NCBI GenBank assembly: GCA_032622095.1
Contig: CP136066.1
Location: forward strand, 146,535,559-146,599,558
From: Siphonodentalium dalli
Lineage: Eukaryota > Mollusca > Scaphopoda > Gadilida > Siphonodentaliidae
DNA: 64,000 nt
Direction of reading: 5' to 3'
Part shown: piece by piece, positions 46,859-59,149 of the stretch
Numbering within the stretch: the first letter of the stretch is position 1
Layout: each line of letters starts with the position of its first letter
Notes under the pieces: generated by a model
Database searches by the model: none
What the model saw: the letters and a program-made list of their open reading frames with translations, nothing else
Told to the model about the DNA's origin: nothing
Made by a program: the position numbers and the translations under genes

Positions 46859-47455
46859 GGCCTTTGATAACTGATAAAGTTGTCGATAGCCAAACTAACG
46901 AGGCATTGCAGGTTGGCTGCTGAGTTATTATTCGGGTCAGGCGCCTTTTGATGGGACACGATATTTCTGAGTGACTGACTGTATGATGCAGTTTAGTAGA
47001 CATAAACACGAGACTGTGCCAACATGAAATTCCGGCTGTTCTATTACGTTTCAAGTGGAAACTTATTTCCGAAACGAAACAATTCGTTCCACGTCCCGCG
47101 ATGGTTTGGATCATCATATACACGCAGTGTGTGCGTTAGTTCTCACATATGCCACAAAGGACACTGTCCTTTCGCGCAATGAACTACAGTAATGTCCCAA
47201 TTAATCGACTCCTTTAACCACAGCAGAATTATGGGTAACTTTTCAGGATTTAGCCATAAATATGGCTTGTTGCCATTCATCGGAAAGCTCTCGGGGAGAG
47301 AAAATATATATTTTTAGGACAAATTCTAGCATTATCCTGTCGTGCAAATAATACATCTTAGCGATAAAATTACCTGGAAATTCCCACACAGATTGTAAAT
47401 GTGTGGACGAGGCGTAAATTAATATGAACTTGATTCGACGACCGTGAACCACGGC
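46859..47455. other. Upstream region of the Patched-type gene, nothing recognised
   Basis: No frame or repeat that I can support; may hold promoter or 5' non-coding exon sequence of the gene at 47924. Confidence 0.35.
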
Positions 47456-47832
47456 GGTGAATCACGTGGTTTCGAGGTTGGTGAGTACCACGCATTCAAA
47501 ATTGCTGAGGCGAGAGCAGACGTACACAAACATAATATATGAGGAATTGACACAAAACGTAGCATTTTGACTGTTACGAGCATGTGATAGTTTATTTTAA
47601 AAAACAAGTTGATACCTTATATGTTCAGCAATACTCAGTAGTTTTCTATAACACGCTGATCAGCATTTGTTTGAAAAATAGTACAGCACATGCTCGTAGC
47701 TGCTATAATACTATGTAATATGTCAAATAATATATAGTTTACTACCTTTTCCTATTTTTCTGGTCGTGTTTGCGATCGCTTCTGCCATGTTTAATGCGTG
47801 ATACTCACCAACTCGAAACCACGCGATTCCCC
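47456..47832. mobile_element. Inverted-repeat pair of ~70 bp, possible MITE
   Basis: GAATCACGTGGTTTCGAGG with GGTGAGTACCACGCATT at 47458-47496 is mirrored at 47792-47829 by AATGCGTGATACTCACC and AACTCGAAACCACGCGATTC. Similarity continues inward for about 70 bp per arm around about 230 bp of unrelated DNA. It ends some 30 bp before the predicted splice acceptor of the first recognised exon. Confidence 0.6.
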
Positions 47833-47861
47833 AAAGTGTGAACTATCATTTCTATTCACAG

Positions 47862-48923
47862 GAACTACGATCACATTGGGCGAAGTTGACACTTTCACAA
47901 ATCCTCAACATATCAAATGAAAAATGGTCGGATGCAACTCCCTTTACGAGAAAGTTGACGGTTTCCTCGGTAAAATATTTCGAGCCTATGGGAAGTTTGT
48001 AGCGAGGCATCCGTGGTGGTTCATAATCTGCAGTGTTATACTCTCTGTTGGTTTAGGCATTGGAATCATCCGCCTCGAAGAAGAATCGGATGTTGAAACG
48101 GCATACACGCCCACGGATGGACGTGCAAAATCAGACAGAACATTTGTCATTGACAATTACGCAGATGCAACAGGTACGAATTTCCAACAGAGAACATTAG
48201 CTGGGTATGGACTTTGGTGTGATGTTATTTTCAAAGCGAAGGATGACTCTAGCATAATATCACAAACAAGCTTGGAAGAAGCTGAGCGAATCTACTTCAA
48301 TATTCTGGGCGTGACTGTTGGTTCTGGTTCAGATGTTGCAAACTATACAGAGCTCTGCGCGAAGTCCGGGGGACAATGTGCGATTGATGGCAACTATGTC
48401 TTCAGCCAATCATTTAACACTTCCTTCCACAGTGGCGATGTGGCATTCCCTCTCTTCAATGATCCTACAAACGGGATTGTCTCCCTGGACACGTGGCTGG
48501 CAGACGTCACACTCATCCAAGGCAACTTGACAGGCGCAAAATATTTAAAACTCAGATTCAACTTAGCAGAAAGTGATGACGTATATGGTAAATCGTACGC
48601 ATGGTTGGCAAGTTTCGAGACATTTATGGAAAACTATAAATCTAATAGCCTTGACATCCGCTATGCTCACGTTAATTCTTTAAATGAGGAACTCGATCGA
48701 TCAACCAAAGGCGACATTGTATTCATATCATTGACCTTCACCATTATGATAACATATGCTAGTACAGCTGTGATGGGAACAAATTGTCTGTCCAATCGCG
48801 GGTTCTTGGCGAATGCTGGAGTTCTGGCGGCAGGTATGGCGATCTTCGGTGCTATTGGTCTCATGTCGGCATGTGGCGTCAAGTTTGTCAACATCGTGGG
48901 AGTCATGCCATTTTTGGTCTTAG
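47862..48923 (+). CDS. Patched domain-containing protein (PTCHD3-like), first coding exon
   Basis: Coding starts at ATG 47924, preceded in frame by TGA two codons upstream. A candidate 3' splice site (TTTCTATTCACAG, ending 47861) suggests an upstream non-coding exon. The 333 codons give a short cytosolic start, membrane segment 1 at about residues 31-50 (WWFIICSVILSVGLGIGII), a large extracellular loop with YTPTDGRAKSDR, and then segments at about 264-284, 294-316 and 320 onward. The last three begin a sterol-sensing-type domain. The exon ends at 48923 in codon phase 1 before GTAAGT. Family members are multipass plasma-membrane proteins related to Patched, NPC1 and Dispatched. Whether this one transports sterol or affects Hedgehog signalling is unknown; paralogues are numerous in invertebrates. 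Confidence 0.93.
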
Positions 48924-50096
48924 GTAAGTACTTTTTTAGAAAACTACATAATGTGTATTTCCGCTTTCATGTATTCTTCGTTTCCAAGCATTAAGATGAC
49001 ACTGAGATATATTAGTTAGTTTAATGTCACGTTCAACAGCTATGGTCATATCGTGACAAAACATGAGACCTAAGTTCAGACTTCGGTGTTCATGTGTTAC
49101 TCCGCTCACTTTTAGAAGACTTCTACTTCATGCAGTAGTCCTATTCTTCAAGTCCAAAATCATAAAACTATAGACATGACATTGTGCCATCTTGCTCGCA
49201 CTGGGTTGGCGCTGAGATGACATTTACCCACCATGTACATGTATATAGCAGGAATCTCAGTTATATTGGAAGTTCACAAGATTTGATGAAACTGACTTGC
49301 TTTTAAGTTTTAAGGACCTTGTACATATCACAACCGAGTGACAGACATAATTAGAACATCAAAAGGTATATCTATGTTCCGGCTCCATATTTATTGATAG
49401 TCAGATCCATTAATATAGAGTTCTGTGGTGCCCAGGACCACAAACCTGTAGTGGCTATGTGCACATCTAACACCAAGCTACGGAACAGCTGTGGCGCTTA
49501 GATCTGTCCTGTATATGATGGCAAAGCACTCCAACCCCCCATCCCGTTTCTCATAAGATTCAATTTAGCTGCTATCGTCTTGAGAGTCAGCAGATTCGGC
49601 CGGTCTCACAAAAAGTTCAAAATTCTCAAAACAAAGCAATGGCACTTGTAAATCCACAATGAAACCTGCTATTGAAATAATTTCAGCAGATACGAAATTA
49701 ACCATCAACTTAAGGGACTATTATATCCCGTTGGAGAATGCAACCGAGACAAAAATGTGACAATAATTACGTCGTGGAACTTTATTCAGACTGCATGTCA
49801 CAACAGGAGCCAACGTACTGCTCTTAACCAAGAGTGTTGTTCAATGGTAACACTCTGGATAGGAGCAATCTGCTGTTTCCTGCTCACTGCACACAACGTG
49901 GAGCGGATATCGAAGTTGGTTAATGGGCCGATCTTTGATATATACCTTCGATGCGGTCAAGGGTTCAAATCTGACAGGGTATATCACATATATGTCACAA
50001 TAAATACGTTCAAACAAATAAGCTAAATTTGCCTATTTCGGGTAAGGCGACCCAGGTTCCGTTCTCGCGTAATTAAATGGTCAGCTCAAGTTAATT

Positions 50097-50138
<42 letters not shown>

Positions 50139-50211
50139 CGATGTGAATTCCAGATATTATGGCATACACCGCAATTGGCATATATGTATGGCCAAAATAC
50201 CCGACTGGTTT
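48924..50211 (+). other. Intron 1, 5' part
   Basis: Starts GTAAGT. A possible tRNA-related SINE lies near 49840-50010 (B-box-like GGGTTCAAATCT at about 49966), weakly supported. A (TA)n microsatellite is at 50099-50138. No exon is seen. Confidence 0.5.
50099..50138. repeat. (TA)n microsatellite
   Basis: About twenty uninterrupted AT repeats. Confidence 0.95.
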
Positions 50212-50542
50212 TTTTTTTTTTAAACATATTTTGTTTGTAGTATAATACAAAATGGATTGGGGCACAAGTTACAAAACTTAATGAGCCCCTCTCCGGTATA
50301 CATTGATACAAACAATTTGTTTAACAAAATGGCACAATAAGTAACTTATTTACAGCTGCACGTGGTGAATGAGAAAGTTGATGATGGCAGATTGTAACAA
50401 ATCATTGAGGAAGGATGAGAGTGAGTCAGTGAGAGTGATTGGTGGGGGGGGGGGGGGTGCCAACGCCGAGTTTGCATTCTATGCTGAGGCGAAAGGAAAA
50501 TATGTGATAATTGATAAACTAATTTCTTATCTTGAAATTTAA

Positions 50543-51280
50543 CTAGAAACGTTTAGTCTCCGCGATAAAATGCTGGACTATTTTGAACAATTTCACATTT
50601 TGTTTGTTATGAGCATTCGGGAGGCCAGCAAGTAGATTGTTCATGTGCGTTAATTTAATTCCTTCTCTGTGTAGCATATGAAACATCTCAGTTCGTTCTG
50701 ACTGGTAGTGGGGACACATAAAGAAGTAGTGATAGGCATCTTCACACTGGTTGCCGCACGTACAACGTGGGCTTCCTGCAATATAATTCTGAAATTTGTC
50801 AGACTGAAGATCACTACAATAGTTTCTTAGTCTGGCGTGCAATACATTATATTTCCTATGACCTGTGTAGAAATATATTGGAGGTCTAGCGGTGGGATCA
50901 ATTATTCTAAGATAATCTTTAAAATCGAAAATAGTCGGAGCTTCTGTTATTGCGGAAGGCATGTCGTTCCACGCTTTTATTGTTGAGGGAAAAAATGACT
51001 TTTTGTAGTGCTCGGTATTGCTGAAGTATGTGTAAAAAAAATCGGGGTTTCTGAATTCATACTCGGATATATCGGCTATCCTGGGTGGTATTATTTTAGT
51101 GAGGTAAGTAGGGGCCCTCTGATTTACAATGTTATACATAGTTTGTAATTTATGAAGTTCGCGCCTTTTTCTAAGCGGGGGCCAGCCGACTTCTGCCATA
51201 ATGTCTGTATCTGATACTGAACGCGTGAGGCCGCTGACAATTCTGGCTGCATCAATGTGTAATCGGTCAAGTTTATCCAA
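50543..51280 (-). pseudogene. LINE C-terminal region with Cys/His motif
   Basis: A 245-codon open piece. MDKLDRLHIDAARIVSGL and LTRSVSDTDIMAEVGWPPL lead to ARLRNYCSDLQSDKF, then RCTCGNQCEDAYHYFFMCP and HYQSER, the C-x-C-G-x2-C...H-x4-C motif of this LINE type. It ends at a natural stop followed by the 3' UTR. Confidence 0.85.
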
Positions 51281-51516
51281 TTGATATTTTGGCGCGCATG
51301 CCCAGACTACATCCGAGTAATCATATAGAGGCAGTATATATGTTTTATATATATTTTCTAATGTCTTCCTGTCGAGTTGGAATTTAAATTTAAAGTTGTG
51401 ATAAGCGGGATGCTACTCTCTTTATAGTTGCATTTATATGGTTGTTCCACGACATATTTGATTGGAGCTCAAGACCAAGGTGTTTGTGTGTCTCAACAAA
51501 TGATATTGTGTCACTA

Positions 51517-52339
51517 TTAAAAAGTTAAATTAGGGATATCACCAGAGGTGCCAATCAATGAATATGACATGCCCATTGTTTTTGAGGGATTAAAGCTGAC
51601 CAGCCATTTTTTTGACCATGTTGCTATGGTTTCAAGGTCCATATTCATAATCCGTGCTAAGTCATTCAGATCGTGGTGGCTATTTGTAAAAAAGGTATCG
51701 TCGGCGTACATTCTGGTCACGGAACTGATGTTGTCTGGTAGGTCATTTATGTAGACTAAAAATAGAAAAGGTCCTAAAATTTAGCCTTGAGGGACGCCTG
51801 CTGGGATGATCTCATAATCAGAAAAGCTGTCGTTTACTAACACGCGCTGCTGGCGGTTACTTAGATAATTTTCTATCCATTTCAATGGTTTCCCTCGCAC
51901 TCCATAACTAGACAGTTTATGTACCAATCCACTGTGCCAAACTCTCTCGAATGCCTTCGATATATCACAGAAAGTAGAGCACGTATATAAGCCATTGTCG
52001 AGAGATTGGCACAGGTGATTATATAGATCTATGAGTTGATGAGATGTACTTTGCCCTGGCATGAAACCCGATTGGCGTGAGTATATTAGTTCATTTTCAT
52101 TAAAGAACTTCCTGATCTGTTTTAAGACAACTTTTTCGAATATCTTTCCAATGCATGATGCATGGTAGAAGCGATATGGGGCGATAGTTCTTACTATCAG
52201 CAGTGTCGTCTTTTTTAAAGATGGGAACAACATTTGCCTTTTTCCATATAGATGGAAATTTTGTGGTATCGAATGATTTTCGGAAGAGTAAATTTAAAGG
52301 ATAAGCAATTTGTTTAGCCGTGGCTTGAAGCATTCTCAC
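51517..52339 (-). pseudogene. LINE reverse transcriptase
   Basis: Three frames joined by frameshifts: WKKANVVPIFKKDDTADSKN and NYRPISLLPC (52339-52100); FMPGQSTSHQLIDLYNHL, FCDISKAFERVWHSGLVHKL and PAGVPQG (52233-51781); and MYADDTFF with WLVSFNPSKTMGMS (51720-51517). DISKAF and YADD are the catalytic aspartate motifs and are intact, but the coding frame is not. Confidence 0.88.
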
Positions 52340-52369
52340 ACTAATTCCATCGTGGCCATTGGCCTTGTT

Positions 52370-53254
52370 TCATTTTAGAGATTTAATTGCTAAAATTATT
52401 TCGTCTTCGGTTGACTCAAAATCGTTCATAGTATTGCTACAACGAGAATTGAAAAAAGGTAAACTGTGATTTGAGTCATGTATCGATGAATTTGAAATGA
52501 AGCTCTTGTTCAGTATGTTGGCCTTATCTAGATCATCAGTTGCGTATGGTCTTCCATTTACATTTACGGTATTTATATTGTCGCTGGAGCAGTACCGGGG
52601 CGGAATATTCCTTGTTTTCTTTTTACAAAGGAGGTAATTTATTAGTTGCCAGAATTCGCGAGGCGATGAAGATCCCTTCACGCGGTCTTCCAATTTTTCT
52701 TCAAATTTGAATTTGGCGTACTTTTTCATATTATTTACTTTGTTTCTGGAATGCTTATAATTTTGCCAAGTATCGGGGTTATTGTTTCTTAGAGCTTTGG
52801 TTCGTAACCTTTCACGTTTGCGAATTTCTCTTCGGATTTCTGAATTAAACCAGATTTTGTCCTTAGTTCGAACCGTAACTGATGATTGGGGAACTGTTTC
52901 TCGCATTATTGAATTAAATTTATTTTGGAAAATTATTGTGGCTGAATCGATGTCAAGACCCGATAAGAGATCATCCCAGTTTGTGTTTTCGAGCAATTCA
53001 TTGGCTCTTTCGAAATTTGCTCTGGAGTAGTTCCACACTACTCTGCGAAAAGATGTCACATTTGAGTAATCATAGGATAATGACACATATACACCCAAAT
53101 GGTCAGAGACTCCAGGATTTATTACATCGGCTTCTAGTACACGAAACGAATTGCTGATAATAATTGGATATAATAGCGTACTCGATGAGCGTGATATTCT
53201 TGTAGGAGATGTTATAACATTTTTTATGCTATATCGGTCTATGATTTCTTTCAA
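52370..53254 (-). pseudogene. LINE endonuclease end and linker
   Basis: A 294-codon open piece. PGVSDHLGVYVSLSY near its start holds the SDH box that closes APE endonuclease domains. A basic linker follows (WFNSEIRREIRKRERLRTKA, FEEKLEDRVKGSSSPREFWQ), ending in TEDEIILAIKSLK just before the reverse transcriptase. The preceding endonuclease frame at 53309-53617 is separated by a stop at about 53310. Confidence 0.85.
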
Positions 53255-53640
53255 CTTATAAGATGCATCTAGGAGATTGGAATTGTAGTCCCCAGTGATA
53301 ATAATATTTTATGATATGTCAAGTGCATCTGATATCGATGTCTCTAGGTATTCCCAGTATTTTGGATCGCAGAACTGATCTGATCTATATGACATTCCTA
53401 GCATAATATGGCTTTTTTTGGAAAATAATTCAAACCAAAGTATTGATGAGTCAAATTCTAGTTCATGTCTCCGCCTGTATATGATATGGGTCGCGAACAT
53501 AACACATATACCTCCACCTCGAGAGTCGCGATCTTTCCGAACAGGGTCTTGATAACCCGGAATTTTTAGACTATCCGAACAGAAAGATGGGTCCAGGTGA
53601 GTTTCACTAAAACACAACTTAGTTTATCTGTTAAGACAGG

Positions 53641-54765
53641 CTCGTGTCCATAAACTTTTCGCTGAAAGAATCTCTCCCGGCAAAGTGGACGGATCTATAT
53701 ATAATCAATCCCGGCTTATAATATCAGAAAATACGCACATGATTGGATAGCGAAAGTTACTTAATCGACGTCAGCGATTAGATAGCCATTGATATTAAAT
53801 CGCAATAACACGTGGCACCCGAGGACAGGATTGGGGCTAGGATTATCGACGAAATAACCGAGATGTTTAAAGAAGTACTTTAAGAGAAATGCTCTAAACT
53901 CATTAGATGATGGTCCAATAGTGTATATATTATATGTCATGATTCATGATTGCTACATTCGTATTTGTGTCCACGCTGTATATTAAACACCTAATTCAAT
54001 TCTGTTTGTATGTTTAAATAGGATAATTTATTAGGACTGAAGTGAACGTAGAGTGTAGGAATTTCGTCACGGTAACACGCTACGATGCAGAAACGTCACT
54101 GCATGTATCAAGTTCCAAAAATAATGTTTGCACCCTTTATTCACAACAACGCATAGAACTGTCACATCCTTTCGAGTCGTGTCAAAATGAATCGTTTTAA
54201 ATGGATATCTAACTGTAACCGCCAACGAGAATTGCATTCTAACAGATACATCTTTAAATTCCTAAAAATCTTCCGAACGATTTGCGACGTGCAACGAATG
54301 AGCTCCTGTAAACTCACAAAATCGGAACTCTTTACCATAAATGTATTTGCTGCCCCAATACCCTTTTCTGTTACTTACTCAAACGACCCCTTTCTATTTA
54401 CCATTAGCCAAACACACCAACTAACCCTTTTCCCACCATATACATATATATGCTGCCAGTTGTAATACTAGTCATATGTGTGTATAATTATACGCATTAC
54501 CCCACACTACACCCCGGCTTTATAATAGTTAACACCCCATGCAATAAAAATATGTTTAAATTAAATCCAAATATTTAATGATATCTCCAACTGGAACTTC
54601 CTTTCATGTTGAAAATGTTCACTCATAGTTACTTTTAAGATATAATTTCGGTATTTTAATACATGTATAATTACACAGTATCAAGACGCGCCGGCCGAAT
54701 AACAAACTGTTTATAAATCGTGAAGCGATTTATAAGTTTGTGATTCTGCATGATGCCTTTAACCT
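53641..54765 (+). other. Intron 1, middle part, nothing coding
   Basis: No gene. Near the end, 54702-54743 is a hairpin (AAACTGTTTATAAATCG / CGATTTATAAGTTTG) directly before the tandem array. Confidence 0.5.
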
Positions 54766-57700
54766 ATAACAGGTAACGGACGGTAAGATGTTACACTTAT
54801 AATTAATACCATGTAAACAGGTAACGGACGGTAAGATGATACACTTATAATTAATAACCTGTAAACAGGTAACGGACGGTAAGATGATACACTTAGAATT
54901 AATAACCTGTAACAGGTAACAGACGGTAAGATGTTACACTTAGAATTAATAACATATAAACGGGTAACGGACGGTAAGATGTTACACTTAAAATTAATAA
55001 CCTGTAAACAGGTAACGGACGGTAAGATGACACAGTTAGAATTAATAACATGTAGCAGGTAACGGACGGTAAAATGATACACTTAGAATTAATAACCTGT
55101 AAACAGGTGACTGACGGTAAGATGTTACACTTATAATTAATAACCTGTAAACAGGTAACGGACGGTAAGATGTTACACTTATAATTAATAACATGTAAAC
55201 AGGTAACGGACGGTAAGATGATACACTTATAATTAATAACCTGTAAACAGGTAACGGACGGTAAGATGATACACTTAGAATTAATAACCTGTAACAGGTA
55301 ACAGACGGTAAGATGTTACACTTAGAATTAATAACATATAAACGGGTAACGGACGGTAAGATGTTACACTTAAAATTAATAACCTGTAAACAGGTAACGG
55401 ACGGTAAGATGACACAGTTAGAATTAATAACATGTAGCAGGTAACGGACGGTAAAATGATACACTTAGAATTAATAACCTGTAAACAGGTGACTGACGGT
55501 AAGATGTTACACTTATAATTAATAACCTGTAAACAGGTAACGGACGGTAAGATGTTACACTTATAATTAATAACATGTAAACAGGTAACGGACGGTAAGA
55601 TGATACACTTATAATTAATAACCTGTAAACAGGTAACGGACGGTAAGATGATACACTTAGAATTAATAACCTGCAACAGGTAACAGACGGTAAGATGTTA
55701 CACTTAGAATTAATAACATATAAACGGGTAACGGACGGTAAGATGTTACACTTATAATTAATAACATGTAAACAGGTAACGGACGGTAAGATGATACACT
55801 TATAATTAATAACCTGTAAACAGGTAACGGACGGTAAGATGTTACACTTATAATTAATAACATGTAAACAGGTAACGGACGGTAAGATGATACACTTATA
55901 ATTAATAACCTGTAAACAGGTAACGGACGGTAAGATGATACACTTAGAATTAATAACCTGTAAACAGGTAACAGACGGTAAGATGTTACACTTAGAATTA
56001 ATAACATATAAACGGGTAACGGACGGTAAGATGTTACACTTATAATTAATAACATGTAAACAGGTAACGGACGGTAAGATGATACACTTATAATTAATAA
56101 CCTGTAAACAGGTAACGGGCGGTAAGATGTTACACTTAGAATTAATAACATATAAACGGGTAACGGACGGTAAGATGATACACTTATAATTAATAACCTG
56201 TAAACAGGTAACGGACGGTAAGATGATACACTTAGAATTAATAACCTGTAACAGGTAACAGACGGTAAGATGTTACACTTAGAATTAATAACATATAAAC
56301 GGGTAACGGACGGTAAGATGTTACACTTAAAATTAATAACCTGTAAACAGGTAACGGACGGTAAGATGACACAGTTAGAATTAATAACATGTAGCAGGTA
56401 ACGGACGGTAAAATGATACACTTAGAATTAATAACCTGTAAACAGGTAACGGACGGTAAGATGATACACTTAGAATTAATAACCTGTAACAGGTAACAGA
56501 CGGTAAGATGTTACACTTATAATTAATAACATATAAACGGGTAACGGACGGTAAGATGTTACACTTATAATTAATAACATGTAAACAGGTAACGGACGGT
56601 AAGATGATACACTTATAAGTAATAACCTGTAAACAGGTAACGGACGGTAAGATGTTACACTTAGAATTAATAACATATAAACGGGTAACGGACGGTAAGA
56701 TGATACACTTATAATTAATAACCTGTAAACAGGTAACGGACGGTAAGATGATACACTTAGAATTAATAACCTGTAACAGGTAACAGACGGTAAGATGTTA
56801 CACTTAGAATTAATAACATATAAACGGGTAACGGACGGTAAGATGTTACACTTAAAATTAATAACCTGTAAACAGGTAACGGACGGTAAGATGACACAGT
56901 TAGAATTAATAACATGTAGCAGGTAACGGACGGTAAAATGATACACTTAGAATTAATAACCTGTAAACAGGTGACTGACGGTAAGATGTTACACTTATAA
57001 TTAATAACCTGTAAACAGGTAACGGACGGTAAGATGTTACACTTATAATTAATAACATGTAAACAGGTAACGGGCGGTAAGATGATACACTTATAATTAA
57101 TAACCTGTAAACAGGTAACGGACAGTAAGATGATACACTTAGAATTAATAACCTGTAACAGGTAACAGACGGTAAGATGTTACACTTAGAATTAATAACA
57201 TATAAACGGGTAACGGACGGTAAGATGTTACACTTAAAATTAATAACCTGTAAACAGGTAACGGACGGTAAGATGACACAGTTAGAATTAATAACATGTA
57301 GCAGGTAACGGACGGTAAAATGATACACTTAGAATTAATAACCTGTAAACAGGTGACTGACGGTAAGATGTTACACTTATAATTAATAACCTGTAAACAG
57401 GTAACGGACGGTAAGATGTTACACTTAGAATTAATAACATGTAAACAGGTAACGGACGGTAAGATGTTACACTTAGAATTAATAACCTGTAAACAGGTAA
57501 CGGACGGTAAAATGCTACACTTATAATTAATAACCTGTAACGTGGCAATGGGCGGTAAGATGTTACACTTAGAATTAATAACATGTAAACAGGTAACGGA
57601 CGGTAAGATGATACACTTAGAATTACTAACATGTAAACAGGTAACGGACGGTAAGATGATACACTTAGCATTAATAACCTGTAAACAGGTAACGGACGGT

Positions 57701-58163
57701 AAGACGATACACTTAGAATTAATAACATGTACACAGGTAACGGACGGTAAGATGATACACTTACAATTAATAAACTGTAAACAGGTATAACGGACAGTAA
57801 GATGTTACACTTAGAATTAATAACATGTAAACAGATAACGGACGGTAAGATGATACACTGAGAATTAATAACCTGTAAACAGGTATAGCGGACGGTAAGA
57901 TGATAAACTTAGAATTAATACCCTGTAAACAGGTAACAGACGGTAAGATGATACACTTATAATTAATAACCTGTAAACAGGTAACGGACGGTAAGATGTT
58001 ACACTTAGAATTAATAACCCGTAAGCAGGTATAACGGACGGTAAGATGATAAACTTAGAATTAATAACCTGTAAACAGGTAACGGACGGTAAGATGATAC
58101 ACTTATAATTAATAAACTGTAAACAGGTAACGGACGGTAATATGATACACTTAGTATTAATAC
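54766..58163. repeat. 48-bp minisatellite array, about 70 copies, with higher-order units
   Basis: Unit: ACACTTAGAATTAATAACCT then GTAAACAGGTAACGGACGGT then AAGATGAT, 46-48 bp. Each unit contains the inverted motif ACCTGTAAACAGGT. Distinct unit variants recur as blocks: the same marker variant begins near 55082, 55464, 56421, 56946 and 57328 (minus-strand reading), so spacings of 382, 957, 525 and 382 bp reveal higher-order repeats. Because 48 is a multiple of three, frames of up to 252 codons arise; they are not genes. Unit divergence is greatest toward the right end, as usual at array edges. Confidence 0.97.
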
Positions 58164-58260
58164 ATAATTTCCCGCGGCGCGCATGTTACCGTTGCTTTGT
58201 GCTAGGCGGGCGAAGTTTGACATTCGCCTCACCAAACCCTCAAACATATGTAATCCACAG

Positions 58261-58461
58261 GAGTCGGTGTTGATGATATGTTCATCCTACTGTCTAGTCT
58301 GGCAGATGTGCAACATTTAAAGTCAACGGAGGAGAAAATCGCCGAGGTGATGAGGACTGCCGGGGTATCCATCACCATAACGTCCATCACCGATCTGCTT
58401 GGCTTCTGTGTGGGATCCGTTTCCGTGTTTCTCAGTGTGAAAAACTTCTGCCTATATACCG
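58261..58461 (+). CDS. Patched domain-containing protein, second recognised exon
   Basis: Acceptor ATGTAATCCACAG ends at 58260; donor GTACAT starts at 58462. The 201-bp exon is phase 1 at both ends and joins the 47924 exon to give LVLGVGVDDMFILLSSLAD, the hallmark start of the fourth membrane segment of the Patched/SSD family. It continues as EKIAEVMRTAGVSITITSIT and LLGFCVGSVSVFLS (segment 5), ending KNFCLYTG. The donor is weak beyond GTA. No later exon is seen before 64000, so the gene continues to the right. Confidence 0.93.
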
Positions 58462-59127
58462 GTACATATAGTATATCGTTAACTCGACTCGTACCTTCAT
58501 ATTCAGGCATCAAATCGGCCATTTCTTTCTCTTGGCACATTCGGGTAATGAAGTACACTAGCATGTATACGTGTGTTAGTACAATGTGCATGTATCTCAT
58601 GTACATATTGACACATGTATACATGTACGTTGATCACACTATACTTTGTGTACAGACTGCATATACTTTGAAAAGTCATCACATATTATCAGCTGTTTTC
58701 AACATTCTGGACAAATCTGTTCATTTTAACATATCAGGAAAAGAGAAACACAATAAACACAACTCTAAAGTAGTTGTTTTCATAACTTTTTATCCATATT
58801 GGCAGAACTCAGGATTTATGAATTATCTGCCGCGACTTTATTTGGCAGAATTATTGCAGTTTCTTTTTCGGCGATATATTCGTCCCGAATTCGTCCCTTT
58901 CTATACTAATTGGACTATTCCAGTCAGTTGAAAAGTATACACTGGAATGATCTATTGTTCATTTGTAGGGATGTTTAGATAATAAAAGCAAGCGAAAGGC
59001 TAACACAAGAGCAGAAGTATTCATAATCTTCTTCCTTTTTTTTGCTTTTTTTATTCGATTAAATAAAGGCTAAAAATGAGGGGTTAGGGAAAGGGCCATT
59101 CGGCCCTTTCGACAATCCCGGTGTTAG
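58462..59127 (+). other. Intron 2, 5' part
   Basis: No exon. The 217-codon + strand frame that starts at 58278 merely reads through the exon into this intron. The palindrome AAAGGGCCATTCGGCCCTTT lies at about 59091-59110. Confidence 0.5.
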
Positions 59128-59142
59128 CCCCCCCCCCCCCCC
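59128..59142. repeat. Poly(C) run, 15 bp
   Basis: Fifteen uninterrupted C residues. Confidence 0.95.
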
Positions 59143-59149
59143 TACATTA

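Larger units (their letters stand above)
50212..53640 (-). mobile_element. 5'-truncated LINE with poly(A) tail in intron 1
   Basis: The element lies antisense to the host gene. A 12-bp A tail (minus strand, at 50223-50212) follows a 3' UTR that includes a 14-bp homopolymer (50444-50457). Protein pieces in order: endonuclease (53617-53309, starting CFSETHLDPSF), linker (53254-52370), reverse transcriptase (52339-51517) and the C-terminal region (51280-50543). The endonuclease N-terminus is missing, and frameshifts near 52,150-52,230 and 51,700-51,780 break the protein. The long open pieces suggest fairly recent insertion. Confidence 0.85.

Noticed and set aside
49757-50026. Host exon in intron 1
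   Set aside because: No family similarity and no matching splice phases; a degenerate SINE is at least as likely.
54759-57790. Open frames of 107-252 codons on the minus strand and 82 codons on the plus strand
   Set aside because: They are readings of a 48-bp repeat whose length is divisible by three; the same peptide recurs and there is no start or gene context.
58278-58931. 217-codon frame as a separate gene or full exon
   Set aside because: The first part is the phase-1 exon 58261-58461; the rest is intron read-through after the GTACAT donor. The frame also starts at an internal methionine.
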